Origin: DASUAS01 sp963819475
GTDB lineage: Bacteria > Actinomycetota > Acidimicrobiia > IMCC26256 > DASPTH01
Direction: 5' to 3'
Assembly (NCBI GenBank): GCA_963819475.1
Contig: CAWFWE010000004.1
Coordinates: 1,302,001 to 1,366,000, forward strand
Length of the DNA stretch: 64,000 bases
Shown: positions 42,705 through 51,039 of the stretch, one piece after another
Position numbering within the stretch: position 1 is the first letter of the stretch
How the letters are laid out: each line of letters begins with the position of its first letter
Notes under the pieces: generated by a model
The model's database searches: none
What the model saw: only the letters and a program-made list of their open reading frames with translations
Told to the model about the DNA's origin: nothing
Translations under genes and position numbers: made by a program

Positions 42705-43039
42705 CCGCGATCGTCGCGACCACGCTGTCGTCCACCGGCCTGGTGACGCTCACCGTGGCCGCGTTCGCCGTGGGCCTCGTGCTCGGCTCGTTCGCGAACG
42801 TCGTCATCGCACACGTCCCGCGCGGGGAGTCCATCGTCCACCCGGGCTCGCACTGCCCGAGCTGCACCGCCCCGGTCCGGGCCTACGACAACATCCCCGT
42901 CGTGTCCTGGGTCGTGCTGCGTGGCCGGTGCCGCGACTGCGGTTGGACCATCCCGGCCCGCTACCCGCTGGTCGAGTTCGCGTCCGGATGCGTGGCGGTC
43001 GGCCTCGCGGCGATGGCGCTCGTGCTCGTCGGCGTCTGA
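42701..43039 (+). CDS. stand-alone prepilin peptidase N-terminal domain protein (no catalytic domain)
   Basis: Protein of 112 residues matching only the N-terminal domain of A24 prepilin peptidases (PF06750). A first span with LGSFANVVIAHVPRGESIVHPGSHCPSC is followed by DNIPVVSWVVLRGRCRDCGWTIPARYPLVE, giving the two CxxC pairs of the zinc-binding cytoplasmic loop, and a second hydrophobic segment at the end. The six-helix aspartic protease part with its GxGD motif is absent; the stop is clean and the next gene follows. It may be a methyltransferase-like or regulatory leftover. Coupled to the XRE gene. Confidence 0.85.
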   Translation: MTAIVATTLSSTGLVTLTVAAFAVGLVLGSFANVVIAHVPRGESIVHPGSHCPSCTAPVRAYDNIPVVSWVVLRGRCRDCGWTIPARYPLVEFASGCVAVGLAAMALVLVGV

Positions 43040-43094
43040 GCCCGACCGCAGCGTTCCCGCCCGACCCGGCGGGGCCACGCGCGAGAGTGGGCGC

Positions 43095-44186
43095 ATGATT
43101 CGCATCCGCGCGGCGCTCGCGGCCATGCCCGAATACGTGCCGGGCCGCTCGGCGGAGTCGGTGGCGGCGAAGTACGCCATCGGCGACGTCATCAAGCTCG
43201 CCTCCAACGAGGCGCCGTTCCCGCCGCTCCCGTCGGCGCTGGCCGCGATCGCCGATGCCGCCGGTGGCGTCAACCGGTATCCCGACGACGCCACCGTCGC
43301 CCTCCGGGAGCAGCTGGCCAAGCACTACGGCGTGGTCCCGGAGCAGGTGCTGGTGGGCAACGGTTCGGTCGAGCTCTGCCGCATGGCGCTCGCCGCCACC
43401 TGCGACCCGGGTGACGAGGTCGTGTTCGGTCGGCCCTCGTTCGAGGCGTACCCGATCCTCGCCATGCAGGTGGGCGCGGCCATGGTGCAGGTGCCGCTCA
43501 CCGCCGCGCACCGCTACGACCTCGACGCCATGGTGGATGCCGTCACCGACCGCACGCGCCTCCTCTTCGTCTGCAACCCGAACAACCCGACCGGGACGAG
43601 CGTCGACCGCGACGCGGTCGACCGCTTCCTGGCCCGTGTGCCCGAGGACCTCCTGGTCGTGTTCGACGAGGCGTACCGCGAGTTCGTGACCGCGCCGAAC
43701 TACGCCGACGGTCTCGACTCCCTCGCGGGGCGTGACAACGTCGCGGTGTTGCGCACGTTCTCGAAGGCGTACGGGCTCGCTGCCCTACGCGTCGGGTATG
43801 CGATCGCGCCCGAAGGGGTGATCGATGCGTTGCGGAAGGTCCGGGTGCCGTTCGAGGTGAACGCGCTGGCGCAGGTCGCGGCGTCGGCGTCGCTCGCCGC
43901 CGACGAGGAGATGCGCGCCCGGGTCGACGACGTCATCCGCGAGCGCACGCGACTGACCGATGCCATGGCCGACCTCGGCCTGCCCGTCGTGCCGTCGGAC
44001 GCGAACTTCCTGTGGCTCGCCCTCCCCGAGCAGGCCGCGATCCTCGGCGAGTACAGCGAACGGGCCGGCGTGGTGCTGCGGCCCTTCCCGGGGGTCGGGC
44101 TGCGTGTCACCGTCGGCACCGTCGAGGAGAACGACCGCCTGCTGAAGGTCCTTCGTGCCGCGGTGGAGGACGGCGCCGCCGGCTAG
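43095..44186 (+). CDS. hisC: histidinol-phosphate/aromatic aminotransferase (HisC-like)
   Basis: PLP-dependent aminotransferase of 363 residues, fold type I. It shows IKLASNEAPFPP, VNRYPDD, VLVGNGSVELCRMAL, FVCNPNNPTGTSV, FDEAYREFV and RTFSKAYGLAALRVGYA, with the PLP lysine at about residue 224. It converts histidinol phosphate or aromatic amino acids. No other his genes are nearby, so it may be an aromatic aminotransferase paralogue. The stop shares CTAG with the convergent XRE gene. Confidence 0.88.
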   Translation: MIRIRAALAAMPEYVPGRSAESVAAKYAIGDVIKLASNEAPFPPLPSALAAIADAAGGVNRYPDDATVALREQLAKHYGVVPEQVLVGNGSVELCRMALAATCDPGDEVVFGRPSFEAYPILAMQVGAAMVQVPLTAAHRYDLDAMVDAVTDRTRLLFVCNPNNPTGTSVDRDAVDRFLARVPEDLLVVFDEAYREFVTAPNYADGLDSLAGRDNVAVLRTFSKAYGLAALRVGYAIAPEGVIDALRKVRVPFEVNALAQVAASASLAADEEMRARVDDVIRERTRLTDAMADLGLPVVPSDANFLWLALPEQAAILGEYSERAGVVLRPFPGVGLRVTVGTVEENDRLLKVLRAAVEDGAAG

Positions 44187-44866
44187 CGGGACTCGAGCGC
44201 CGACGACGCGAGCGCCGCGCTCGACCCGTCGACTCCTGCGCCGCGCACCCTGGTCAGCGCCTGCTCGTGATCGGCAAGGGTCCGCTGGAACACACGCGAC
44301 GTCTTGAGCACCTGCAGGTCGTACTCCAGGCGCTCGATGAGCCGACGCACGTCGTCACCCGCGCCGGCGGAGACCAGCCGGGTGCACGTCGAGAGCGTCT
44401 CGTGCATCTCGTTGCGCACGTCGTGCCACGACTGCTCGATCCGCAGCCGGGTCGCGTGGTCCGACCGACGGTCGACGTTGAGCAGGTTCACCGGGAGCGC
44501 TTGCGGGAGGTCGTGGACCGGGTTCGGCGGGTCGTCCCACCGCTCCGGGTCGTGACCGATGACCTGGTCGGTGCGGCCGTTGGCGGTTCCCGCTCGCACG
44601 AGCTCGCCCTCGAACCCCACACCGACCAGTACGTCGGGATCCACGCTCAGCGCCCCCGCGAGCGCGTGTAGCTGGTCGGCCGACAGGCGCTTGGCGCCGC
44701 GTTCCGCCGCTTGCAATTCCCGACGACTCAGACCTGCGGACTTGGCCACGTCGCCCAGCCGCGCTCCCGTCAGCTCGCGCACGGCGCGCAGTCGGGTTCC
44801 GATGTCTTCGGGACGGATGTCCTGGCTGGGCTCGATCACGCAGGGGATATCGGGAGGGTCCCGCAC
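44183..44866 (-). CDS. XRE-type helix-turn-helix regulator
   Basis: Protein of 227 residues with an XRE HTH at about residues 22-80 (RLRAVRELTGARLGDVAKSAGLSRRELQAAERGAKRLSADQ). A Pro/Asp-rich linker and a helical C-terminus follow (RIEQSWHDVRNEMHETLSTCTRLVSAG). The start is a GTG at 44866 without a clear Shine-Dalgarno; a later GTG nine codons on is an alternative. Similar architecture to the XRE gene at 42030. It ends sharing CTAG with hisC. Confidence 0.8.
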   Translation of the reverse strand: MRDPPDIPCVIEPSQDIRPEDIGTRLRAVRELTGARLGDVAKSAGLSRRELQAAERGAKRLSADQLHALAGALSVDPDVLVGVGFEGELVRAGTANGRTDQVIGHDPERWDDPPNPVHDLPQALPVNLLNVDRRSDHATRLRIEQSWHDVRNEMHETLSTCTRLVSAGAGDDVRRLIERLEYDLQVLKTSRVFQRTLADHEQALTRVRGAGVDGSSAALASSALESR

Positions 44867-44903
44867 CGACTTGACCCGACGTGACGACGGCCACCCTCCC
44901 GGA

Positions 44904-45723
44904 TCAGGGCGCCTCGGGCACGCAGCGGTTCTCGAGCTCCCCGATGTGCCCGATGACCGTGCGCACCACCTGGCCGGGCGTGAGGTACGTGGGGGGTCGC
45001 ATGCCGTGGCCGACGCCGGCCGGCGTGCCGGTCAGCAGCAGGTCGCCGGGCTCCAGGGTGACGAACTCACTGGCGTAGGCGACCAGGTCGGCCGACGAGA
45101 ACACCAGCTCCGAGGTGCGGCTGGCCTGGCGGACCACGCCGTCGACCTCGCAGCGGATCTCGAGGTCGGGGTCGGGACCGCCCACCTCGTCGGGGGTGAC
45201 CAGCCACGGCCCGACCGGCGTGGCGTGCTCCCAGGTCTTGCCCTGCAACCACTCGAGGGAGCGCTGCTGCCAGTCGCGCATCGACACGTCGTTGGCGACG
45301 GTGAACCCGGCGATGGCGTCGGCCGCGTCGGCAGCGGAGGCGTGCCGCACGCGACGCCCGATCACCAGCGCCAGCTCCGCCTCCCAGTCGACCTGGTGCG
45401 ACGCGGCCGGTAGCACGATGTCGTCGCGCGCGCCGATCAGGGCCTCCCGGAACTTCGCGAACAACGTGGGGTGCGTGGGCAGCTCGTGGCCCATCTCGAG
45501 GATGTGACTCCGGTAGTTGAGGCCCTGGCAGATGATCTTCCCGGGGAAGGTGACGACGGGCGCGAGGTCCGCGGTGGCGAGGTCGTGGACGATGCCCGTC
45601 TCCTGCGCGTCGCCAGCGCGCCAGCAGGGCGCCGACGTCGGGGACGTCGAGCTCGAGCAGCGCGTCACCCTCGACGACCGCGGCATGCGTGCCGTCGGCG
45701 GCCCGGATCGTCGCCCATCTCAT
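44904..45723 (-). pseudogene. fumarylacetoacetate hydrolase family protein, frameshifted
   Basis: FAH-type hydrolase or isomerase. The N-terminal domain reads MRWATIRAADGTHAAVVEGD to DVGALLARW; after a +1 change near 45612 the catalytic part follows: FPGKIICQGLNYRSHILEMG, WEAELALVIGRR, FTVANDVSMRDWQ, GKTWEHATPVGPWLV, LLTGTPAGVGHG. The metal-binding Glu and Asp of the family are present. Removing one c in ctggcgacgc joins ARW to DAQETG. About 272 residues, full length. It probably cleaves or isomerises a 2-oxo or acylpyruvate-type catabolic intermediate. Confidence 0.88.
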
Positions 45724-45797
45724 GGCGGCATGCTGTCACATCGCGGAGGGTCGATTTCGGGCGGATGAGTGTCATACCCCTGTGTTTGGATCGGTGC

Positions 45798-46928
45798 ATG
45801 TTCGACATCGCCGATCACCTCGACGAGTTGCGGTGCTGGCCGACGGATCGGTTGATGGCGCGGCGCGACGAGTTGATCGGTGTGCAGCGCCAGGCGCGGG
45901 TCGAGGAGCTGGCGATTGTGCGGATCCTCGACGAGCGGGGACGGATCGATCCGACCGTGGACGCGCATGGCGAGTCGGCGCGGACGGTGCGCGACACGGT
46001 CGAGACTGCGCGGCGGTTGGAGTCGTTGCCCGAGATCGCGGCCGCGGCGCACTTGGGTGCGTTGAGTACGGAGCAGTTGAGCGCGGTCACGAAGTTCGCC
46101 GACGAAGCGTCGGATGCGGAGTGGGCGCGGCGGGCACCGAACGTGGCTCCCGCCGAGCTGGCCCGGATGGCGCGGAATGCGTCGAAGCCGTCGACCGCGG
46201 ATTCGCGGGCGCGCTATGAGGCGCGGTCGTTGCGGATGTGGTGGACGCCGGACAAGGGGATGTTGCACCTGCACGGGCAGTTGCCGGATGTCATGGGCGC
46301 CACGTTCGAAGCGACGATCCAGAAGCTCACTGAACAGGCCAAGCCGGCCAAGGGCCAGGCGTGGGACAGCTTCGAGCACCGGGCCGCCGACGCGCTCGTG
46401 CAACTGTGTGAGGAGCCCGACACGAAGACCGAGACGCCGACGTTGGCGCCCCGGCCGGGGGTGCAGGTGCACCTGCCCCTGCACGGCCCGGCGGAGATCG
46501 CCGGGATCCCCATCGCCGACTCGCTGCTGGAGCAGCTGCGGGCCAACGCCAGCATCGAACCGGTGCTGGTCGACGACGACGGGGTCCCGGTGGCGGTCGG
46601 GAAGCGCTTCACCGTCGTGTCGCCGAAGATCGTGCGGGCGGTGCTGTTCCGCGACGGGGCGTGCCGCTACGGCACCTGCGAGACCCGAGCCGGGCTCGAG
46701 GTCCACCACCTCCGGCCCCGCAGCTGGGGTGGCACCGACGACATCGCCAACCTGGCGGCGGTGTGCAGCACCCACCATCGGCTGCTCGTCCCCCACGGCG
46801 AACGGGTCCTGATCGGCAACCCCAACCAGCCCGACGGACTCCGGACCGTCCACCGCCACGACCTCACCCCCGAACAAGTCCAGCAACTCGGACTTCCACC
46901 ACCCAGAGCCGGACCGAGCGCGGCATGA
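45798..46928 (+). CDS. DUF222 and HNH endonuclease domain protein
   Basis: Protein of 376 residues of the actinobacterial DUF222-HNH type (13E12-repeat-like). The N-terminal helical DUF222 region runs to about residue 280 (ELRCWPTDRLMARRDELIG, SLPEIAAAAHLGALSTEQLSAV). The HNH motif is near the end: CRYGTCETRAGLEVHHLRPRSWGG, IANLAAVCSTHHRLLV. ATG 45798 gives the usual MFD start; an in-frame ATG at 45765 is possible. These genes are multicopy in actinobacteria and may be linked to mobile DNA. Confidence 0.9.
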   Translation: MFDIADHLDELRCWPTDRLMARRDELIGVQRQARVEELAIVRILDERGRIDPTVDAHGESARTVRDTVETARRLESLPEIAAAAHLGALSTEQLSAVTKFADEASDAEWARRAPNVAPAELARMARNASKPSTADSRARYEARSLRMWWTPDKGMLHLHGQLPDVMGATFEATIQKLTEQAKPAKGQAWDSFEHRAADALVQLCEEPDTKTETPTLAPRPGVQVHLPLHGPAEIAGIPIADSLLEQLRANASIEPVLVDDDGVPVAVGKRFTVVSPKIVRAVLFRDGACRYGTCETRAGLEVHHLRPRSWGGTDDIANLAAVCSTHHRLLVPHGERVLIGNPNQPDGLRTVHRHDLTPEQVQQLGLPPPRAGPSAA

Positions 46929-46942
46929 GCGCGGCGCGGAGG

Positions 46943-48067
46943 TCAGCGCAGTGCTTCGGCGAGGTAGTCGATGGCGTGGGTGAGGGTGGCGACGTCGTCG
47001 GGCTCGATCGCGGGGAACATCGCGATGCGCAGCTGGTTGCGGCCGAGCTTGCGGTACGGCTCGGTGTCGACGATGCCGTTGGCGCGCAAAGCGGTGGCGA
47101 TGGCGGCGGCATCGACGTCGTCGACGAAGTCGATGGTGCCGCTCACGTGGCTGCGCTCGGACGGCTTGGCTACGAACGGCTGCGCGAACGTGCTCGCCTC
47201 GGCCCAGCCGTAGAGCAGCTCTGCCGAGCGGTCGCATCGGCCGACGGTGAAGTCGAGGCCGCCCTGGTCGAGCATCCAACGCACGCTGTTCTCGAGCAGG
47301 AACAGCGACGCCAGCGCGGGCGTGTTGTACGTCTGGTCGAGGCGCGAGTTCTCCAGCGCGATCGGGAGGCTGAGCGACGGCGGTACCCAGCGGTCAGCTG
47401 CGCCGAGTCGTTCGATGCGCTCGATGGCCGCGGGGGAGCACAGCGCGAGCCAGAGCCCGCCGTCGCCGGCGAAGCACTTCTGGGGCGCGAAGTAGTAGAC
47501 GTCGAAGTGGGTCGGCTCCACCGGGAGGCCACCGGCGCCCGACGTCGCGTCGACCAGCACGAGGCCGTCGTCGCCCGGCCGGTGCACGTCGGTCATCACC
47601 CCGGTCGACGTCTCGTTGTGCGGGTAGGCGTACGCGTCGACGGTCGCGTCGGCGACCAGCTCGGGGTGCGTGCCCGGTTCCGATCGCAGCACGACCGGGT
47701 CGTCGAGGAACGGCGCGGCGGTGGTCACGGCCGCGAACTTGGAGGAGAACTCGCCGAACACGAGGTGCTCGGCCCGCCGGTCGACGAGGCCGAACGCGGC
47801 GGCGTCCCAGAACGCGGTGCTTCCCCCGTTGCCGATCAGCACCTCGTAGCCGTCGGGCAGCGAGAACAGGTCGGCCAGGCCGGACCGGATGCTTCCGACG
47901 ACCGACCGCACCCCGTGCTGGCGGTGCGAGGTCCCGAGGTACGTGCCGCCCACGTCGGCGAGCGCGCGCGCCGCTTCGGGTCGCACCTTCGACGGTCCGG
48001 AGCCGAAGCGCCCGTCGCCGGGGATCAGCTCGGCGGGCAGCGTGACGGTGGTGGGATCGACGGCCAT
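46943..48067 (-). CDS. serC: phosphoserine aminotransferase (SerC)
   Basis: PLP enzyme of 374 residues for serine biosynthesis, converting phosphohydroxypyruvate and glutamate to phosphoserine. It begins RFGSGPSKVRPEA and shows GTSHRQHGVRSVV, VLIGNGGSTAFWDAA, DATSGAGGLPVEPTHFDVYYFAPQKCFAG with the PLP lysine, and a C-terminal RIAMFPAIEPDD. This is the actinobacterial SerC subtype. ATG 48067 starts the conserved region. Confidence 0.93.
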   Translation of the reverse strand: MAVDPTTVTLPAELIPGDGRFGSGPSKVRPEAARALADVGGTYLGTSHRQHGVRSVVGSIRSGLADLFSLPDGYEVLIGNGGSTAFWDAAAFGLVDRRAEHLVFGEFSSKFAAVTTAAPFLDDPVVLRSEPGTHPELVADATVDAYAYPHNETSTGVMTDVHRPGDDGLVLVDATSGAGGLPVEPTHFDVYYFAPQKCFAGDGGLWLALCSPAAIERIERLGAADRWVPPSLSLPIALENSRLDQTYNTPALASLFLLENSVRWMLDQGGLDFTVGRCDRSAELLYGWAEASTFAQPFVAKPSERSHVSGTIDFVDDVDAAAIATALRANGIVDTEPYRKLGRNQLRIAMFPAIEPDDVATLTHAIDYLAEALR

Positions 48068-48090
48068 CGGGGCGAGGTTACCGGCGGCTC

Positions 48091-49479
48091 CTAGGAGTTC
48101 TCCGAGAGTTCGGCGAGCAGCAGCACCTCGCTGACGATCAGCTTCTGCCAGTCGCCGAGATGGAGGCTCTCGTCTTCCCCGTGGATGCGGCTGCCGGGGT
48201 CGGCGGGACCCAGCAGCAGGGCGGGGATGCCGCCGAACGCCTCGGCGAACGGCCCCACGAACGGGATGGTGCCGCCGACACCCATGCACACCGGGTCGAC
48301 GCCGAAGCCGGCGCGCAACGCCTGTGTCGCGGCGTCGAACGCCCAGCCGGTCGGGTCGGTGTGCCAGGCGGGCACCTCGTCGAGTGTCTCGACGGTGACC
48401 TCCAGCCCGAGCGGCACACGGCGTTCGAGGTGGCGGCGCAGCGCGTCGTTGAGGCGCGCCGGATCTTGCCCGCGCCCCACCCGGACGCTCACGCGCGCCG
48501 CCGCCTCGGCGACGATCTGGTTCGACGACCCGGCGATGGGGTGGCCGTCGATGCCGATCACCGTCACCGCGGGTCGCAACCAGAGGCGCTCGAACACCGG
48601 GATCGACGGGTCGCCGGCGAGCTGCACGCCGTCGCGTACGCCCCAGGCGCGCCGAAGGCCGTCGACGTGCTCGGGAAGGGCCTCGATGCGGGCGCGCTCG
48701 GCGGCGTCGGGCGCGGCGTAGTCGTCCCAGCAGCCGTCGAACGCGGCGTCGCCGTGCTCGTCGACCACCGTGGCGAGCATCCGCGCCAGCCCGAGCACGG
48801 GATCGGGCACGACGCCACCGGCCATGCCGCTGTGCACCGGGCCGTCAAGCGCACGGACGCGCACGTCGACGCCCGCCAGGCCCCGCAACGAATAGGTGAG
48901 CCCGGGTGTCCCGACCGACCAGTTGCCGGCGTCGGCCAGGAGCAGGACGTCGGCGCGGAGGGCCCCGGCGTGGGCGGTGAGGAAGCCCGCGAGCCCGGGG
49001 GAGCCGATCTCCTCCTCGCCCTCGACCAGGACCTTGACGTTGCACGGGAGCTCGCCGGCGGTGTCGAGCCAGGCGCGCGCCGCGGCGACGTGCGCGACCG
49101 CACCCGCCTTGTCGTCGGCGGTGCCGCGGCCGAAGAGCCGGCCGCCGCGCTCGACCGGCTCGAACGGATCGGACGACCACCGGTCGACGTACCCCGCGGG
49201 CTGGACGTCGTGGTGCGCGTAGAGCAGCACCGTGGGCGCGTCGGGTCGGTGCGTCCATTCACCGACGACGTACGGGTGACCGCCGTCGATCCGCAGCTCG
49301 CGTACGTCGTCGAGCCCGGCGTCACGCATGAGCTCGGCGACCGCGTCCGCGCAGGCGTCGACGTCGTCGTCGTGCACCGGGTCGGCGCTGATGCTCGGGA
49401 TACGGACGAGGTCCTCGAGCTCGTGTCGGGCGCGGGCGAGGTCGTCGCGGGCGGCGGCGACCGCGGTGTCGGTGTCCAT
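48091..49479 (-). CDS. M20 family dipeptidase/metallopeptidase
   Basis: Zinc aminoacyl-peptidase of 462 residues. Metal-binding blocks are LLYAHHDVQPAG (His, Asp), RGTADDKAGAVAH (Asp), LVEGEEEIGSPGL (catalytic and metal Glu) and the late PADPGSRIHGEDE (His). A central dimerisation domain (residues ~200-370) is present. It probably hydrolyses dipeptides in the cytoplasm. It lies 23 bases upstream of serC on the same strand. Confidence 0.9.
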   Translation of the reverse strand: MDTDTAVAAARDDLARARHELEDLVRIPSISADPVHDDDVDACADAVAELMRDAGLDDVRELRIDGGHPYVVGEWTHRPDAPTVLLYAHHDVQPAGYVDRWSSDPFEPVERGGRLFGRGTADDKAGAVAHVAAARAWLDTAGELPCNVKVLVEGEEEIGSPGLAGFLTAHAGALRADVLLLADAGNWSVGTPGLTYSLRGLAGVDVRVRALDGPVHSGMAGGVVPDPVLGLARMLATVVDEHGDAAFDGCWDDYAAPDAAERARIEALPEHVDGLRRAWGVRDGVQLAGDPSIPVFERLWLRPAVTVIGIDGHPIAGSSNQIVAEAAARVSVRVGRGQDPARLNDALRRHLERRVPLGLEVTVETLDEVPAWHTDPTGWAFDAATQALRAGFGVDPVCMGVGGTIPFVGPFAEAFGGIPALLLGPADPGSRIHGEDESLHLGDWQKLIVSEVLLLAELSENS

Positions 49480-49489
49480 GGGGCCGAGG

Positions 49490-50149
49490 TTAGGGCCGCA
49501 GCTCCTCGTACCAGAGCGGTGCCTTCGTGCGCGCCCATGCCGCGGGCACGGTGCCGCCGATCATGCTGTCGAGCGCGTCGCCGTCCTTCACCGCGAAGAG
49601 GATGTGGCCGATGACGGCGACCCAGATGCCGAGCGCGAACCAGTCGTGTACGAACGTCGCGCCGGTGCGCCAGTCGAGCGGGAACGGCTCGAACCACTTC
49701 ATGATCGATCCCGTCGCCAGCATGACGATCGCCGCGCCGGCGATGAACGCGGCGTTGAGCTTCTGGCCCGGGTTGAACTTGCCCAGCACCACGCCCGCAC
49801 GCCGGCGCCGGCGGAACCACCGGGCGTCGTCGCGGGACCAGCGGTTGAGGCGCCCGAGGTCGGTGCGCAGGCGCGCACCGCGGCGCCCGAGGACCGCGAG
49901 CAGCAACGGGACCGGGAGGAGGATCCCCGAGTAGACGTGGAGCGTGCGGACCAGCTCCCGGTTGCCCACGAGTGCCGAGACCGGGCCCGCGTAGAGCGCG
50001 GCGCCGGTGAGCATGAGGATGCCGAACAGGGTGGCGTTCACCCAGTGCAGCGCGCGTTCGCGGCCGTCGAACCGGAGGAGGGGCGGCTCGGGCTTGGGCC
50101 GGTCGCGCCGGGCCGCGCTGCGGGCGGCGCGCTCCTCGGCGATGGTCAT
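49490..50149 (-). CDS. cytochrome b561-type membrane subunit
   Basis: Membrane cytochrome b of 219 residues. The first helix RALHWVNATLFGILMLTGAAL carries a heme His; the second is ELVRTLHVYSGILLPVPLLLAVL. A basic loop is followed by LNAAFIAGAAIVMLATGSIM and FVHDWFALGIWVAVIGHILFAV, with further His ligands. This is like formate dehydrogenase gamma or the cytochrome b partner of YedY-type enzymes. It starts 7 bases after the molybdopterin oxidoreductase gene, which it probably reduces or receives electrons from. The ATG at 50149 is used. Confidence 0.85.
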   Translation of the reverse strand: MTIAEERAARSAARRDRPKPEPPLLRFDGRERALHWVNATLFGILMLTGAALYAGPVSALVGNRELVRTLHVYSGILLPVPLLLAVLGRRGARLRTDLGRLNRWSRDDARWFRRRRRAGVVLGKFNPGQKLNAAFIAGAAIVMLATGSIMKWFEPFPLDWRTGATFVHDWFALGIWVAVIGHILFAVKDGDALDSMIGGTVPAAWARTKAPLWYEELRP

Positions 50150-50156
50150 GCGCCGA

Positions 50157-50891
50157 TCAGGTGGCACGGTCGTCCCGCCCGTTGGAACGGCCGACCCATC
50201 CGTCGACGTCGTAGCCGCGCACCTCCCAGTAGCCCTCCTCGACCGCTTTGGTGAGCTCGATGCGGTCGAGCCACTTGCACGACTTGTATCCGTACATCGG
50301 CGCGACGTAGAGCCGGGCGGGGCCGCCGTGCTCGTCCGAGAGCGGCGAGCCCTCGAGCTCGTAGGCGATGATCACGTCGTCGCGACGGGCCTGCGCGAGC
50401 GTGAGGCTCTCGGTGTACGCACCGTCGAAGGAATGGAACCTCAGCGCGGTCGCCGGCTCCTGCACGCCCGCACGGTCGAGGAGGTCGGCGAGGCGTACGC
50501 CCTTCCACTCGACCTCGGGCACCCGCCACCCGGTGACGCACTGGAAGTCCCGCGTCAGCTTGGTCGGTGGCATCGCGACGAGCTCGTCGTACGTCAGCGT
50601 GTACGGCTGCTCGACGAGGCCGTCGACCTTCAGCCGGTAGTCGGCCCGGCTCCGCGACGGCAGGCCCCCGGTGACCGTGTAGATCCGGAACCGCCCGATC
50701 GGGAGCAGCGACGCCAGCCCGGTCCCGTCCTTGGCGATGAGCGGGCCGACCTCGCGTTCGAGCCAGTCCTGGACGCGGGCGCCCAGCAGCACGCCCGCCA
50801 CGCCGACGCCGAGCAGGCTCAGGAAGACCCGTCGGCCGACGGGCGCGCCGGTCGCCTCGGGGGCGGGACTCGGGGCAGGATCGTCGGCCAC
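50157..50891 (-). CDS. molybdopterin-dependent oxidoreductase (sulfite oxidase/MsrP fold)
   Basis: Protein of 244 residues. An N-terminal GRRVFLSLLGVGVAGVLLG is a Tat-like signal or membrane anchor. The Oxidored_molyb domain (PF00174) follows, with the cysteine that binds the Mo in TRDFQCVTGW, KGVRLADLLDRAGV, RFHSFDGAYTESL, ELEGSPLSDEHGGPARLYVAPMYGYKSCKWLDRIEL. The C-terminal dimerisation domain of sulfite oxidases is absent, as in MsrP/YedY. It forms a two-gene unit with the cytochrome b. The substrate may be sulfoxides or sulfite. Confidence 0.9.
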   Translation of the reverse strand: MADDPAPSPAPEATGAPVGRRVFLSLLGVGVAGVLLGARVQDWLEREVGPLIAKDGTGLASLLPIGRFRIYTVTGGLPSRSRADYRLKVDGLVEQPYTLTYDELVAMPPTKLTRDFQCVTGWRVPEVEWKGVRLADLLDRAGVQEPATALRFHSFDGAYTESLTLAQARRDDVIIAYELEGSPLSDEHGGPARLYVAPMYGYKSCKWLDRIELTKAVEEGYWEVRGYDVDGWVGRSNGRDDRAT

Positions 50892-50943
50892 TCAACCAAG
50901 GGTACGGAGCCGCAGACCGTTCGGATCATCGGTCACGGGCGGC

Positions 50944-50963
50944 GGGACGGTGATTTCCGTCCC
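50944..50963. other. 7-bp stem hairpin between divergent genes
   Basis: gggacgg and ccgtccc pair around tgattt in the 148-bp region between the molybdopterin oxidoreductase and the FAD oxidoreductase starts. It may be an operator-like inverted repeat or 5' leader hairpin; apart from it nothing notable is seen there. Confidence 0.4.
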
Positions 50964-51039
50964 ACCTCGTTGTGATCCGGGCACGGGTCGGCTAGAAGGG
51001 GCGGCGGACGACCGCAGGACGTCGAGAGGGGACACACGC

